Source: Medicago truncatula (taxonomy: Eukaryota; Streptophyta; Magnoliopsida; Fabales; Fabaceae). From it: a stretch of DNA of 64,000 bases. The position numbers and the translations under genes were made by a program. Every line of letters starts with the position of its first letter. Position 1 is the stretch's first letter. Of the stretch, positions 1 through 13,700 are shown one piece after another. The DNA lies in contig NC_053042.1 of the NCBI RefSeq assembly GCF_003473485.1, forward strand, positions 39,212,762-39,276,761, read 5' to 3'. Below the pieces are notes generated by a model that ran no database searches, was not told where the DNA came from, and worked only from the letters and a program-made list of their open reading frames with translations.

Positions 1-16
1 TGAAAGTAGAGCAGAC

Positions 17-2678
17 CTTGTAATACTGCAGGGCTCTGTTGAAATCACCAGACTCCATGAACAGGCCAGCAAGATTTGACCATGCAATAGCAAAGGTGGG
101 TTGTATACGCAATGCCTCGAGGTAACAACTGTATGCCTGCACAAAATGTTAGATTCTGACTATTTGCAGTCTTGCAGATGGAAGTTACAACAAGACCAAC
201 CATCATCTGAGTCCATGCTTTGAAGACAACAACTTCATATCTGTATCGAACTGTGAATTTGGACACAGTTCCACCCACCAATTATTTAAATCAGTAACTA
301 AAATGTAAAAAAAAAAAGATGTAGGGAATAAAAGACTAAGTATTGAAGGAACCCTCCAGGCTTCCAGGCCAGCACATGGCCATTTTTATCAGGTATAAAT
401 GGGAGACAAGTATGATCGATGGAAGACATATTGGTGTTTTTCATTCTGGGAATCCCAGCAGAGATGTCTCAAACTGGAAGCCAAATTAAGGGTGTTTTGA
501 CTCTAACATCAATGTAGTTCCCCAAGATCAGGACTATTATTGTAGAAAACATCTTAGAAATGCCTAACCACCTACATAAAAAACTAAACAATAGATAGAG
601 TACCGCTCATACTGGGAATCCAGTAGAGCCTTGTCTCAAACTATGCAGCAGAGAGAAACTGGACTGGCTATAGCAGCAGGTTGTGGTATAACAAAATCCA
701 ATTTCAGATATGTTGCACTGTGGCAGAAAGGTCATTAAGAAAAGACTAATATCCTTATCCATAAGATTTGACAGTTCATAAAATAATTATAGACTGTAAA
801 CAACAACGAAATTCCAAAAGATAGATATTAAAACATAAAAAAGCATTTAAATGTTAGGACTTACTTCTTGGACCAACCCTTGAGCTTTCATTAGATTACC
901 CAAGTTACTATGAGCATCAACCTGCAGAACATAGTTAATGACAACAAAAACAATGATATGTCAACAAAGCTAGTAAAACCAAAGTTCAATTAATTAGAGA
1001 AGGAAGTAAAAGATTACACCCTATGCCTTAGAGATAATAACTTTTATGTCTATTGCAGTTACTCATCAAACAAATAGTAAAATTACCATTAGAGGGTTGA
1101 TAGCAAGTGCTTGACGACAACATTGAGCTGCTTCAGTAAGTCTTCCTTTACGCATGTATGCACTAGCTAGGTTTGACCATGCATCAGCAAAATTGGGACG
1201 AAGCTGCAGCAGCAGAACCAACAGAGAGATAAATATTGAAGCAACTAATCAAGAATGGAACAAAGCGTATGACATAGCAAAAAAGGAAGAAAAAAAAGCA
1301 TCAAATATGGGGGAAATACTAACAATTGAAAATGATAATAATTATAACATATATGCATCATTTTCTATTAATAATTGGCATCAAAAAAACTCAAGGTGAG
1401 GCTTATATGGTTGTTTATAATGGTAAATTAATGACTCCGAACACGGCTAACATTTGTGACCTACCATTACTAACGACAGCAACAATTAATAATATGTTAT
1501 GAAAATTAACCAACAGAATCCAGCTTTTTGTTAGTACTTAATTCATACAAGATATAGTCAATCTTATTTTTGGTTATTGGACAACAATAATTGAAAATGA
1601 AATTCTATAATTTAGAGTAATGATACAAAAAGATAAAAACTAGACCAAAGCAACACGTAAGTTCACGAAACCATTACATGACAAACTACATTTACAAATC
1701 AAGAATAAATACCTCAATGGCAATCAAGTAATAGCGAATTGCAAGGTCAATGTTGCCTTTTTCCTGCAAAATGGGAAGTTCAATTAATTCGAGAAAATGT
1801 ACTTATTCATCCACTACACACAAAAATAGTACACACGTCCAACAAAGTCATGGCAAGTTAGCAGTGACCTACCTTCCATGCATTTGCCATATTACCGTAA
1901 CACTCGGCAAAGTGTGGCTCGATCCTAAGTGCTTCTTCATTTTTCGCCACACACATATCAAAATCATGCAGCTGAGCAATATAAGTAGTTCCACGCAATT
2001 CACGCAAAAACAACAAATCAGCTCTAAATATTATAAATATGAAGCCAAATAATTAACCAACAAAATAGAAACAAAAGTAGAAAAATAACAAACCTGGTAA
2101 TAAATTGCACCAAGGAGTAGTAAGTTATCGGTGCGAAGCGGATTTCTCTCATAGACAGTGTTGCTGTGTTCCAACGCTTTCTTATAACTTCCACTCTTGT
2201 ACATTTGATGTGCAAGAGTCAAATGTAAATCTTCATCAACTGCACAAGTACGACAGTACGAAATAAACGAGTTCACAGTTAACCAATTATATTCCTCGAA
2301 AGTGCGAAATTGATTCCACAAGAAATAATAAACTAAAAATTGATGATAAAAAAAAAAAAAATCTACTAAAAATCACCTAATAAACCCTAACTATGAAATT
2401 GAAAAACCAAAACCAAAGTATAATTGGCGCGTGTGAAGAGATAAACCACAAGAAGCATGATCTCGAGCTGAATTACAGTGAATTAAAATTCAAAACAAAC
2501 CTTCACTGGAATCATTAGCGCGTAAAGGCAATAACGTAAGCGACGATGGCTCTTGCTTAACGGCGAACGGTTCAACGCGATCTCCGGTGAACGGCAACCG
2601 AGAGCTGTCGGATGAGCCAACAAGCTGAGAGTGGTGGTTGTAGTGGTGGCGATGGTGATCTCCCTGGACGGAGATCAT
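17..2678 (-). CDS. SEC: O-GlcNAc transferase SECRET AGENT, N-terminal part (gene runs off the left edge)
   Basis: SEC attaches O-GlcNAc to Ser/Thr of nuclear and cytosolic proteins such as growth regulators. Only the N-terminal TPR region is in the window. Seven exons were read on the minus strand: 2678-2501, 2239-2094, 1971-1873, 1763-1713, 1203-1087, 921-865 and 136-17. All junctions are GT..AG and keep one frame of 256 codons. The last exon ends at a donor (16-15), so the gene continues beyond position 1, where the catalytic domain must lie. Residues 1-60 are His/Ser-rich; TPR units follow, with motifs such as HLTLAHQMYKSGSYKKALEH, AECYGNMANAWKEKGN and DAWSNLASAYMRKGRL. The 33-34 residue period and the wording match plant SEC from memory. 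The start is the first ATG of the exon (GGAATCATGATC). The paralogue SPY is less likely because these TPR motifs are SEC/OGT-like. Confidence 0.93.
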
Positions 2679-3060
2679 GATTCCTGTGAACGGAGAAAGA
2701 ACGAAGGATCGGGAAGTGAATCAGTGGACGAAGAAAGGGAACATGAAAGGAATTGGATCGGGAGAGAAGAAGAGAAGAGAAGAGAAAATTCTCAGACCCT
2801 AATTGAGAGAGAAAATTCTCGAGTGTTTCTTCTTCTCTACGATTTTGTAAGAGGTCTATAGAGGTGAAGTTTCTGTTAAGATCGGTAATGACAAGAAAAC
2901 GCGAACTCGAGAAGGAGAAGTGTTTTTATAGGGAGATGAGAATCTTGGTTCGGAAGAGATCTGGGCCGTCGATGTAGGAAAGATAAAGACGCAAATCACG
3001 TTATCGTTCGGTAAAGTGAGGTTTCATTTCTGACTGACACGTAAACACGTTTAATATTTT
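2679..3060 (-). promoter_or_regulatory. Upstream/leader region of SEC
   Basis: This stretch lies directly 5' of the SEC start codon. It is purine-rich on the + strand (CT-rich on the coding strand) between about 2690 and 2900, as is usual for plant 5' leaders. No clear TATA box was found. The reading frames here are low-complexity and were not accepted as genes. Confidence 0.35.
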
Positions 3061-3062
3061 AT

Positions 3063-3064
<2 letters not shown>

Positions 3065-3118
<54 letters not shown>
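3065..3118. repeat. (TA)n microsatellite
   Basis: An almost pure run of alternating T and A of about 54 bases, upstream of SEC. Confidence 0.95.
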
Positions 3119-3121
<3 letters not shown>

Positions 3122-3394
3122 CGATTTTTTTAGAACCCAAATTCAAATGCATATGACACTTACATCTGTTGGACTTCCTAAAAACTAAGGAGAGTGCAAT
3201 ATAGTCGTATTTAAACTAAAGAATTTTTTTTTTCTCTTTTTTTATTGGTTAAAAACAATGGAGAAAGAGAAAAGAATACAAAGAATAAGGGTATAATGTG
3301 AGTATAAGAGAGAAAATTATCAAAAAGTGGTTGTACAAATATGATTTCTCTAAGTAAAATTGTTTCTAAAAGTGAGTTTGATCTCCTGAGAAGT

Positions 3395-4210
3395 AAGTAA
3401 TGTTTGAACAAGATAAAACACAACAACATAATATAAGACAAAACAACACACGACAAATTTTTATTGTTTGAACAATTTTCATTCTTATAAGATTTTTGGT
3501 GAACAAAAGGTTATTTTGTATTTTATGCAACTTGTAATTTGGACAAAAAAATTGTGTGGTTGTTTAGTGAGAGACAAGAATATCGGTTTTTGTCATGTCT
3601 CTTGTCTCCATTTTGTTATGTCTCTACAACAGTTTTACAAATCAAACACTATACTATTGAAATTGTTTTGTCATGTCATTTTTTTCGCATATCAAACACT
3701 CTAAAAAGCAGGATATGTTGAGGGCAAGTGACGGAACAGAAACATAAAATTTTGTCTCTCACTAAAGCACAACACAACTTTTTGTCTCAAAAGAATCTAA
3801 GTTTGAACTCACCCATGCATATGGACATTATGATGTGTTTGACATGTTAAAAACTACATAAATTCTTGTCTCCCACTAAACTACAACACAAATTTTTGTC
3901 TCAAAAGAATCCAAGTTTGAACCCACCCATGCATATGACACTATGATGTGTTTGACTTGCTAAAAAATAAGGACAATACAATACAACTTCATTTATAATG
4001 TGTTTGATCGTAAAACTATTCCAAATACATAACAAATTTAGGGAAAATGACGGAACAAAAACATAAATTCTTGTCACTCACTAAACAAAAACACAATTTT
4101 TTTTTCTTCTCAAATACAGCTTATCTAAAATACCAAAATCGCAATTTATACGTCAAAATTGTATAACACAAAAAATTGTCAAACACCATAAACATTTGTC
4201 TTAGGTTAAT
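3395..4210. mobile_element. Cluster of decayed MITE copies (same family as 55045-55388)
   Basis: Three partial copies are readable. About 3395-3710 matches the reverse complement of the fuller element at 55045-55388. About 3705-3935 and 3936-4210 match its forward strand. Shared words include ACAGTTTTACAAATCAAACA, TCTAAAATACCAAAAT and GTATAACACAAAAAATTGTC. The phrase CCCATGCATATG plus ATGATGTGTTTGAC occurs twice, at about 3811-3843 and 3924-3957, which shows a local duplication. No coding capacity is seen. The superfamily is uncertain. Confidence 0.6.
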
Positions 4211-4849
4211 TATTTATTGGCTAATATATAGTTTTGCCTAAATTTGAGGTTTCAAGCTTTCGCAGCCATATCAATTTTTAGGGGTTTAATTTTTTTTTTC
4301 TTTAAAAACTTGATATCCGGTTTAATGAACGATTAACCGATTAATCCAATGAACCAATTAAACCCTCTCGAGGTTTAATTTTTATATTTCTTACAAATAT
4401 ATGGTTTTAAATTTTAAAAAAAAATATTATGTCATGTTATTGGATTAAAATTATTTCAATTTTGCTCTCTTTCCGCTTAAATATTTATTAATTGAAATCA
4501 TTTGAGCACAAAATTTAAACAATATTTCATTTTTTAAGTTAATAATATTTCATTTAAAACATCGCTAAATTATTAATTTTTTTAAAGAAAGAAACATCGC
4601 TAAATTATTAAAAGGAGAGGAAGATAAGAAACATGGATCGACAAATATTATTACATGCTAGCAACACTCACTTTTCAACATCCTCTAGCACTCATTATTT
4701 TATTGGATGAAATCAATGTCTCACCACTTTGTGTGGGTTCAATTTTCTTAATGTAGACACACAATGATTTAAACCAATAAGAGAACGAGTATTAGAGAGA
4801 GTGTTGATAACATTACTCTTAAACGAGATTAGTTTAAACTAGAAAAATA
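4211..4849. other. AT-rich spacer with no gene
   Basis: No coding frame with recognisable protein was found. The stretch is AT-rich with short homopolymers. It lies between the MITE cluster and the SINE, 3' of the LRR kinase and 5' of SEC. Confidence 0.5.
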
Positions 4850-4975
4850 GGAAAATGAAGTGACAAACACTACCACCCGAATTGGAGAACATTTTTTGTG
4901 TGGTTTCCGGGGTTCGAACCGCAGACCTTATATATATTATGCATTATCTATACCAACTGAGCTCACGATGACGAA
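4850..4975 (-). mobile_element. tRNA-derived SINE
   Basis: Read on the minus strand, it has a Pol III A-box-like stretch, GAGCTCAGTTGGTAT (about 4949-4963), and a perfect B box, GGTTCGAACCCC (4909-4920), spaced as in tRNA. No acceptor stem or proper anticodon arm can be formed, so it is a SINE head and not a working tRNA. The 3' end is not sharply defined. Confidence 0.65.
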
Positions 4976-5128
4976 TTATAGAACATTTAAACAAACACAA
5001 AACTAAATATACAAAACAAAACATAATCCAACAACAAAGGCGAACTTTACATTTAAAAGCGGTGCTACCACTAAAATTATTTTTTTACAAAGTTTATTCA
5101 AGAACTTTATACAAAAACAAAGAGTCAA

Positions 5129-8100
5129 TTATTCTTCTATATTACTTGATTCTTGACATGGAGATAACAAAGATTGCTCTTTCCGTTGACTAGAACTTGT
5201 AAGCATTGAGACAACTTTACGCATAGTTGGGCGTCTAGAAGGAGAGTTGTCGGTGCACATTAAAGCAATTTTTAAGACATCAAATACTTGTGCAACATCA
5301 ATTTCATGTAGTAGGTCCAATTTTGCATCAAGGATGTTGTCTAGTTTCAATGAATATTTGTTGATATTATTTGTCACCCATGTTACGAGATCACCACCAC
5401 CTTGATCCAATGATTGGACTGGCTTCTTGCCTGTAAGTAACTCCAAAAGGACTACTCCGTAACTGTAGACATCACATTTTTCTGTGATTTTCATTGTGTA
5501 TGCATACTCTGCATCAACGATGTTACAGTCATTATTATTTTACCATAAAATAAAACCTCTTAACATATTGAAAATATTTGTTTCTAAGATAGGTAAAATC
5601 ACAATGTAAACATACAAATGAGAGTACTACATGTTTGGAATTTGGATCCTCTCATGCCGAATCTTAACATGAGAGTGTTATGTGATTGATCTCATTGTGT
5701 TAAAATTCTTTAGATCCAACAACTTAAAAAAATATGCAAGTAGATTTATTTGGCTAAAATTGAATTTCAACATAAGAATATTCAAATTCCTTAATGCTGA
5801 CATACGATTTGAGTATAAGAAAAATGAATGGAATAACAATACAAATAAAACAAAAGAACAAATATTTTAAAAAATGTTTGTGTTCGCGCAACATTAATGT
5901 TTTTGATGTATGTTTGTCTACAATGCAAGATTGCATTAAACAATGTTTTAAAAATCTGATCAGAGATTGAACTAGCTAATGAGATCTCTAAGTCATGGTT
6001 CAATCGGTCCAACTATGGCTAAACATGACAAATAAATAAAAAATAACATCAGCATAAAACCTTGTATAAAATGCAACAATGATTGAAGATGAAAAATAAA
6101 ATAGAATGTGTTTGGATGAATTCTCACCAGGGGCAATGTAGCCATAAGAACCAACAACAGCAGACATTGATTTAGACCTTGAGATATCAACTAGCTTAGC
6201 CAAACCAAAATCACCAACATGAGCTTCAAATTCATGGTCAATAAGTATGTTATTGGACTTGATATCACGGTGGATAATTCTAGGCTTGCAATCATGGTGC
6301 AAATAAGAGAGTCCTTGTGCAGTTCCAAGTGCAATCCTAAACCTTGAATACCAATCTAGACTAGAGGAAGATTCTCCATGAAGTAACTCTCCCAAACTAC
6401 CCTTTTCCATGTACTCATAAAATAGCATACTTGAGCCACTATGGTTGCAGAAACCATATAACTTCACAATGTTTCTATGCCTTATTTTTCCCAAAGTTGA
6501 GATTTCGGCACGGAAACAGCTATTTAGATCAATGCTGTTGTTGTGACTGTTTGATGTTAGCTTCTTTATAGCAATTGAATTCATATTTGTATGATCAGTT
6601 AATATATCTGCTCTGTATACAGTTCCACTACCCCCCTTTCCAATTTCATATTTGGAATGGAAATTTTCAGTAGCTTCAACCATGTCTTGGAAACTCAACT
6701 CCTCTTTTGGAAAAAAGTACATGTTTGAAATATTTGGAGAATTTGGTTTATCTATAACTTGTTGCGGCACAATGAGATTTCTCATGAGATATATAACAAC
6801 TAGAATTAAAATCAAAGAAACAACACTAACAATAGCTGCAACTATAGCTAGAATTTTTCCTAGTTTATTTGGAGGTGAGTGTGATGGTGACTTTGGACAA
6901 GGGACAAGGTTTCCTCCACAGAGACCTTTGTTACCCGAAAAGCAGCTGAATGTTGAGTTTTGTAAGAGTGGTAAAGAAGGTAAAGGGCCTATAAGATAAT
7001 TGTACGAAAAATTGAAAGAAAGTAAACTTGAAAGTCTGTTAAAAGAGTCTGGAATTTCGCCACTCAAATGGTTGTTATTGAGTTGAAGGGATTCTAGCAT
7101 AATAAGATTCCCAAGTTTAGAGGGTATTTGGCCTGAAAGTTGATTATAGCTGAGATTAAGTGCAATTTGCAAGGATGAAAGGGAACCTAACTCTTGTGGA
7201 ATGTAACCACGAAATGAGTTTTCGCTCATTTGTAGTTCGGTCAACCGGAAGAGTTTTCCGACTTCCAATGGAATATTACCAGAAAAGTTGTTATGTGAGA
7301 GCCTGAGAAGCTCTAACTGTGAAAGAGTTCCTATCTCACCTGATAAAGTACCTGCAAAGGCGTTGTTGCTGAGGTCAAGTCTTTGTAACTTCCTGCATTT
7401 GAAAAGTTCCATAGGCACTCTACCAAAAAGATAATTTGATGAGACATTAAAGTACACCAACTGAGAAAGGTTACCAATTTCTTTGGGCAGTTCAGACGAA
7501 AAGTGGTTGTTCGAAATGTGAAGTCTTTTCAAATTTTTGAAGTTACCAATTTGTGGAGGAATAGGGCCTGTGAAGTCATTCTGATCCAAATCAACATTTG
7601 AAAGATTTACAAGCTTGCATAAATTAGAAGGAAACTTGCCCTTCAAGTTGTTACTGAAGAGGCGAAGATAAATCAAAGACTTGCAGCTTGTAATTCCATA
7701 AGGTATATTTCCGGCGAGTTTGTTTGATCCTAAGTTCAAGATCATCAACTTGGATAGTTGGCAAAGATGAACTGGAATTCTTCCAACCAAAAAGTTGAAT
7801 GACAAATCAAGCACCCAAAGCGGACTATTTGCTCCAAGTGCATAAGGAATTCTACCACTTAATGAGTTGTTGAAGAGTTGCAAAGAGGTAAGGTTAGTTA
7901 AATCTTGAAATCCATTAGGAATAGTGCCATTGAGATAATTGATAGAGAGATCAAGCTCAGTCAAGTTTTTCAATGTGGTGAATTCATTTGGAATCACACC
8001 GGTTAACTTGTTCTGAAAGAGATGAAGCAGCCGCAAGCCTTTTATATTAACCAACTCGATCGGTATCTCTCCTGTAAGAAGATTCTCTGAAAAATCAATT

Positions 8101-9047
8101 TCAATTGCAACAGAAAGGTTTCCAATCTCCCTTGGAATATTACCTGTCAACTCATTCCTGTAAAGGTATAGTTTCTTTAGGACATCAAGGTTTCCAAGCT
8201 CCTTTGGAATTGATCCCACAAGCTTGTTCTGATAAAGAGCAAGAATCTCCAAATTTGTACAGTTTCCAAGCTCTTTAGGTATACCACCATGAAGATTATT
8301 TTCCCTAAGGACCAAACATTGCAAGTTCTTGAGTAACCCAAGTTCTTTTGGTATTTCACCACTTATCTGATTTTGAGTCAAACCAAGATACTCCAAGCTT
8401 TCACATCCACCTATCTCTTGAGGTAGACTTCCTGAGATCATATTCTGTCCGGCTCTAAACCGGATCAATCTTTTAAGGTTCCCGATAGAAGGCGGAAAAG
8501 GTCCACTGAGATGATTGGTGTATAGAGTAACTATTGAGAGTGAAGAAAGGTTACCAATTGCATCTGGTAAAGGTCCAGAGAGCTGGTTGTTTGAAAGATG
8601 CAACTCGGTTAAATTCGAAAGCCGGCCTATTTCTACAGGAATTTGACCTTCAAATTCATTGATGTTGAGGCCAAGAACTTGCAAACTTGAACAGTTTCCA
8701 ATTTCCTTTGGTATAGAACCAGAGAAAGTGTTTTGAGACAGATTAAGGTGAAGCAAGTGAACCAAACCACCAATGCTGGAAGACAATGAGCCTGAGAGAT
8801 TCATTGCATGCAAGTCAAGAGACTCCACCATTGGATTGATGTCACTGTTGCAGATGACACCTTTCCAACCACATGGTGTGGAATCAATTGAATTCCAATT
8901 CACAAGATGATTGTATTTGTCAACCAGTGTCACTTTTATGGACATAAGGTATTTTCCCTCTGCATTAAGCCCTTCAGATAGAGAGAAAATAAGAGTAAAT
9001 ATCAACACCACAAATAATGTAGATACATTCCTCTCCATCTGCATCAT
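5129..9047 (-). CDS. LRR receptor-like serine/threonine kinase (LRR-XI type)
   Basis: A predicted plasma-membrane receptor kinase of 1099 residues, from two exons: 9047-6128 and 5508-5129. The intron at 6127-5509 is GT..AG and splits the Glu codon of the YIAPEY motif. Order of parts: signal peptide (about 1-26); cap with WNSIDSTPCGWKGVIC; roughly 26 LRRs of the form LxxLxLxxNxLxGxIP; membrane span at about 732-754; kinase from about 800. The kinase shows the Gly-rich loop GKGGSGTVY, catalytic Lys about 828 (AIKK), HRDIKSNN with Asp about 928, DFGLAK with Asp about 946, and the activation segment GSYGYIAPEYAYTMK. It is therefore an RD kinase with no missing catalytic residue. Length and layout resemble At2g33170/At5g63930 from memory. 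The ligand cannot be told from sequence. ATGATGCAGATGG supplies several start choices; the first is used. Confidence 0.93.
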
Positions 9048-10766
9048 ACACCAAGGACCAATTGCACATGAAAAATATGCACAGGGTTCTATTGGAGGTG
9101 AAGTGCTTACTTTTTTTTTATTTCTCCTCTTGGAAGAAAATAGAATTGAAGCACTAGAAGATTCATTAAAACATGCAAATTTTTAAGGAATATTGAGAAG
9201 AGGAATGACACTTCCCATAATAATGGGAAGGTGCATAGAACTGTGGAATTTAATTGCCAACTAGTCAAAAGATAATAGTTAAAAATGGATACATAGCATA
9301 TTAGCATATTGATGGTTGGTGGACAAATGAAGCATTCAAAGATCCCACTTTCTATGAATGGTAAGTTCATCATATAGAGGAAGAAACAGTCTCTATTGGC
9401 TAGGCAACCATAACCGGTTATATTTGCAATTTCAGAATCTTATCTTAATGGAAGCCTCTCTAACCAATAATATAAATGATTTAATTCATATACACTTCCG
9501 GTGTAAAGAGTTTTTGATAAACTAATCGTAATTCTTAGATCAATAGAAACATTTGACTTTTATCGTAATAATTTCTAAAGTCACATGCATGATTGATTGC
9601 GATATGTTGACTTAGTGTATGAAAATAAACTCCAGTGTAAAAAGGATGAAATATTGATTGGAAAGTGAAATGATGTATTAGACAAAAGGATTTATTTGTT
9701 AGTTGAAGCTCCATGAAGTTGAAATCCAATTGACTTGAAGTTAAGTGGAATTTCAACTGGCACCACGTCCACTGATCCACATGGTTTAAATTATCAACTT
9801 AGTCAAAAAGTTATTATTCTTATACAAACTTAAACCCTTGTGATGAAAGTAAAGCTATCACACACATCATTAAAGATTGATATATTGAAAAGAAAAAAAG
9901 TAGAGAGATGGTGAACTATATAATAAACGGCGTAGCACAAAAATTGGTATAAAAAAAGTGGAACAAAAAACAATGTGTTAAATAGTTTATGTTCAAAAGT
10001 AGGTTTATTGTAACTTAGCTTGGATTTAGTCTATGTGCATTGCAATGAACCTTTAAACAGACCAAAAACAACTTAAAGATTAACTTAGGAATCTTGTGAG
10101 TGGATTAATGACAATGCCTTCCCAAAACTCACATTAAACAATGTAAAAATTCATCTTAGGAATCTTGTGATTAAAATTTTCATGGTATAACATTCTTCAT
10201 AAATGCTGAAATATAGAATACTTGCTCTGGAATCTATCTCGCTCTAGTTGTGACTCAATGAGAGGTGATGATGATTATGAAACTTGTTTGTAATGACTTT
10301 TTTTAGTGAGAAGGACCTGGCAATTTGATGTTCGGCCAGAACATGAATAAAGTCTGGCCAAATATGGTTCCAACTAAAAATTTAAACTTGGAAGCCACAA
10401 AACAAAAAAATTAAACTTGGATTCTCCCAAACGATTCGTTCAGAACTGAAACTCATTAACCACTTGAATTCAATCACTTACTTACTTGTAATGGTGTGAT
10501 CAACACCATTAAGTTTAGCTTTGTTTAAACTTATTGGTTGTAATAGAATATGGTGGAAGTCAAATAAAAGTGAAAAACTATGAGTAGAATAAGCGGCACA
10601 AAAGATCTACAAACTTTGTAAGTTTTCAGGTACTGATTCTATACATTAACAGCTCTACTCAAAATTTTCACAAGACTACAACAATGAAATAATTATTATT
10701 ACATGACAATCAACCACTACCAGTCTCTTTTCCCGTGTAAAATGTTACAACATGAAGGTTATAATA
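9048..10766. other. Spacer between the LRR kinase and PTAC3
   Basis: This holds the upstream region of the LRR kinase (nearest 9048) and the 3' flank of PTAC3 (nearest 10766). It is AT-rich. The short reading frames resemble no protein I know. I could not pick a convincing TATA box or mobile element. Confidence 0.5.
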
Positions 10767-13700
10767 TTACAGTCCAGCATCCATGCCATCATTTGAAGGA
10801 TTGTCAATCCCCTGTTTAGCAGAAATCACCCTGTCCAGAGTCTGGTCTGAAACCAAGATCCCCGTGGTCTCCAAGTCTGCCACAACGGCAACAGCTGCAT
10901 CTAGTTCCCCAAGATCAAGGCAGAGAGAGATGACCTCGTCATAAAGCGGTCTGCAACATAGGGGAAAGAAGGGAAAACATCAGCTAGAATGCAACAAAGA
11001 TATCAAGAGTTTTGTTGGCACCGAGTGAGTCTCTATTCTTGGAGATTTCAACTACAAGAGTCTTGTTATATATAGAAAATAGAGTTACCTCCCAAACTTA
11101 TAACCAAGACCATGAGTTGTCTGCAAAATTGTCAAGAAAGCTGAAGGTAGAGGTGCACTTATAGCCGCACGCAAGATCACGGCACAATCTCCAATAGTTG
11201 GCGTCCCTCCCAATTGTATGACCTGAGTAATACAGCCAAATTATGAATATATCTCAATTATGATTTGATACATTAGTCAAATTTCAAAATTGAATGAAAT
11301 ATGCACTATGCTTGAACAGGAACCTACAAGCAGATACATAGACTTCAATGCAGTCTTTTTCTTTTATACTTAATGCCAGACATAAATAAATATCATATTA
11401 TAACCACGTCGAGTATTTATAAATTCATATTTGAAGCAGCATAAAATCATTCTTTCTAGAGTAGCTGATAATACGAATAATAGAAGTCTGTTATAGACAC
11501 TTCAAGTTCCTTTTTAGATTTCCTTCTTGATCAATGACGGCCGCTGCATTATCACCATACTTAATCCTTACGACATAGCCAACTTTTAGTTCTTTACACA
11601 TACTTAGAATTACAGCTCGGACTATTTCTTTTTTGTTCAATTTATCTAAAGGTGTATTTGCTACTGCTTAATTATAGCAACATCAATGTCACCACTATAA
11701 CAAGCATATCTTCAATTATCTGCTCATATTACACATTAATTCACGGGCTTAGCTGTTCAAATTCAAATGAGTTTGAAGTTAAATCATATAATTTTTTGCT
11801 CAGTCCAAAGGTTGGAGTAAAACAATACTGCGTTCACAACAAAAAAACCAGCAATTGCAACAAAATAAAAATCAACTATTTTTTGATTGGTGTTGTTTTC
11901 ATCTATATAAGATGTACCAAATGTAATGGGTATCCTATATATGCCACTAACCAATACATAGATGGTAGTGATGCTTTAATGGATCTTTCTCACAATATAT
12001 TTACATAAAATATTCTTTTAGTTTTATGATATTTCAGAATTGAGTGAATGAATAAACTCAGAAATTGGAAGCATACACTGAAACTTTAAAAGTTTACAGA
12101 GTTAGCAACTTCACTTAAAACTCTTGAAGTACAGGAACTTCCACAAAGATTTTAAATAGTTTCCATTTTATTCACATGGAGAGGCAGCATTTCTTAAATA
12201 CGCCTCTTGGAACTTAGAAGCCAAGGCATCTTACCATTTCAAACCAATTCAACAAGAGGAAAGCTTGCAATAAAAAAAAAATTGTCCAGGTTAAGTTACT
12301 TGCCTTCTGCATAACTTTGATTGCCAAATCGACTTCCCATTCCTGTGACCACCTATGAGGAGGTCTGTTCTTCAGTTCTTTCTCCCATGTCCATCCCCAA
12401 GCATCTGCTAAGGTATACATGTCTGATACATCAAACACTCTTCGATTCCTCATTTCCTTAAATGCCTCAAATATGTCCAAAGGAAACCAATCATCGTCGG
12501 CATCATCCTGTAAGGAAACAACTTTAGGTTCTCAAGCAACGCCAAAGTATTCAAAATGTAATGCTGCAACAAAGAGTAAAATAATGTAACATGAAATTCA
12601 AGCTCAAGGTCCAAAACAGACTCAGCCTCTCATGCATGATCCCTCAAGGTCCAAAAAACAAATCATCCTGATTGTCAACCCCCCCCCCCCCCCAACCAAC
12701 CAGAACATGTGTAAAGAAAAAGAAGACACCAAGGGATTATCATACATCGACCATATTCCGTCTTGATCTTCTTCTACTTGACTTTTTAGAAGTGGCAGAG
12801 GGTTCATTAGAATCTTTCAACAGCTGGACTCCAATCATTTGAAGGGGTTTTTTAGATTCAACTTCCTTTTCCTTTATCCTCTCTACATCTTGGTTCTCTA
12901 CTTGTGCTATTTCCTCTTCTATCTGTTCTACTTCCTCCTCCTCGTCCTCATCTGCTTCATCATCTTCAGCCTCTTTTGCATCATCCCCTACAACATCAAT
13001 ATAATCTTGAACATCAGGGGACTCTGATTCACCTTCATCCATTGCATTTCCATTATCACCATTTAAGCCTTCTCCTAAGAAGCGACGTTTCCAATACTCT
13101 GTATTTCCTTCCTCCAGCTTTATGCGTGAGATCAATGCTTCCAGCTCTTCATCCACCTGCAACACGAACCATATTTAAGTTTAGGCATTATATATTAAAG
13201 ATCAAGATGGCAGACAAAAGAAAACGACATTCAAGCACAACAGGTAAAGAATCAACCTCTTCTTCTTCCACTTCAATGGGAGGAACCCAAAGCGGCCGAC
13301 CACGAGATTGATTTATTCTCCTTGCTTTCTGAACACGCTGGTAAAGAACATTTCTGGTTCCATCGATTGGTAAACCTTGTGCTTCTAGTTCTTCCTTCAA
13401 TTCATTCACAAGCATTTTACTAGCCGCCTTAGGCTTTAATGCATTCTGTTCAGGCCCCTTTATGATTTTCTTTAGCCACTCAATCACTCTAACATAATCG
13501 GATTCAGATGCACCATCCCCTAAAGCTACAATTCCTTCATACCGCAACTTCTTCAGAAGCTTCTTATGGTACACCTTCTTCTCCTCAAGGCATCTTTGTT
13601 TGAAGGAAGTCTCCATTGGGTTTGAATATATAAATCCATCAGCATCAGGATCTAGAGGTGTTTTACCACTTCGGGGCACCCACCGTTTGCGCTCTCCAGT

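Noticed and set aside
4880..4980. tRNA gene on the minus strand
   Set aside because: A and B boxes are present, but no acceptor stem or anticodon arm forms, and the AT-rich middle is too long. Called a SINE.
6652..6999. 115-codon plus-strand frame
   Set aside because: Antisense shadow of the LRR kinase membrane and juxtamembrane region.
12839..13311. Plus-strand frames opposite PTAC3 exons 9 and 10
   Set aside because: Antisense shadows of the acidic and SAP-coding exons.
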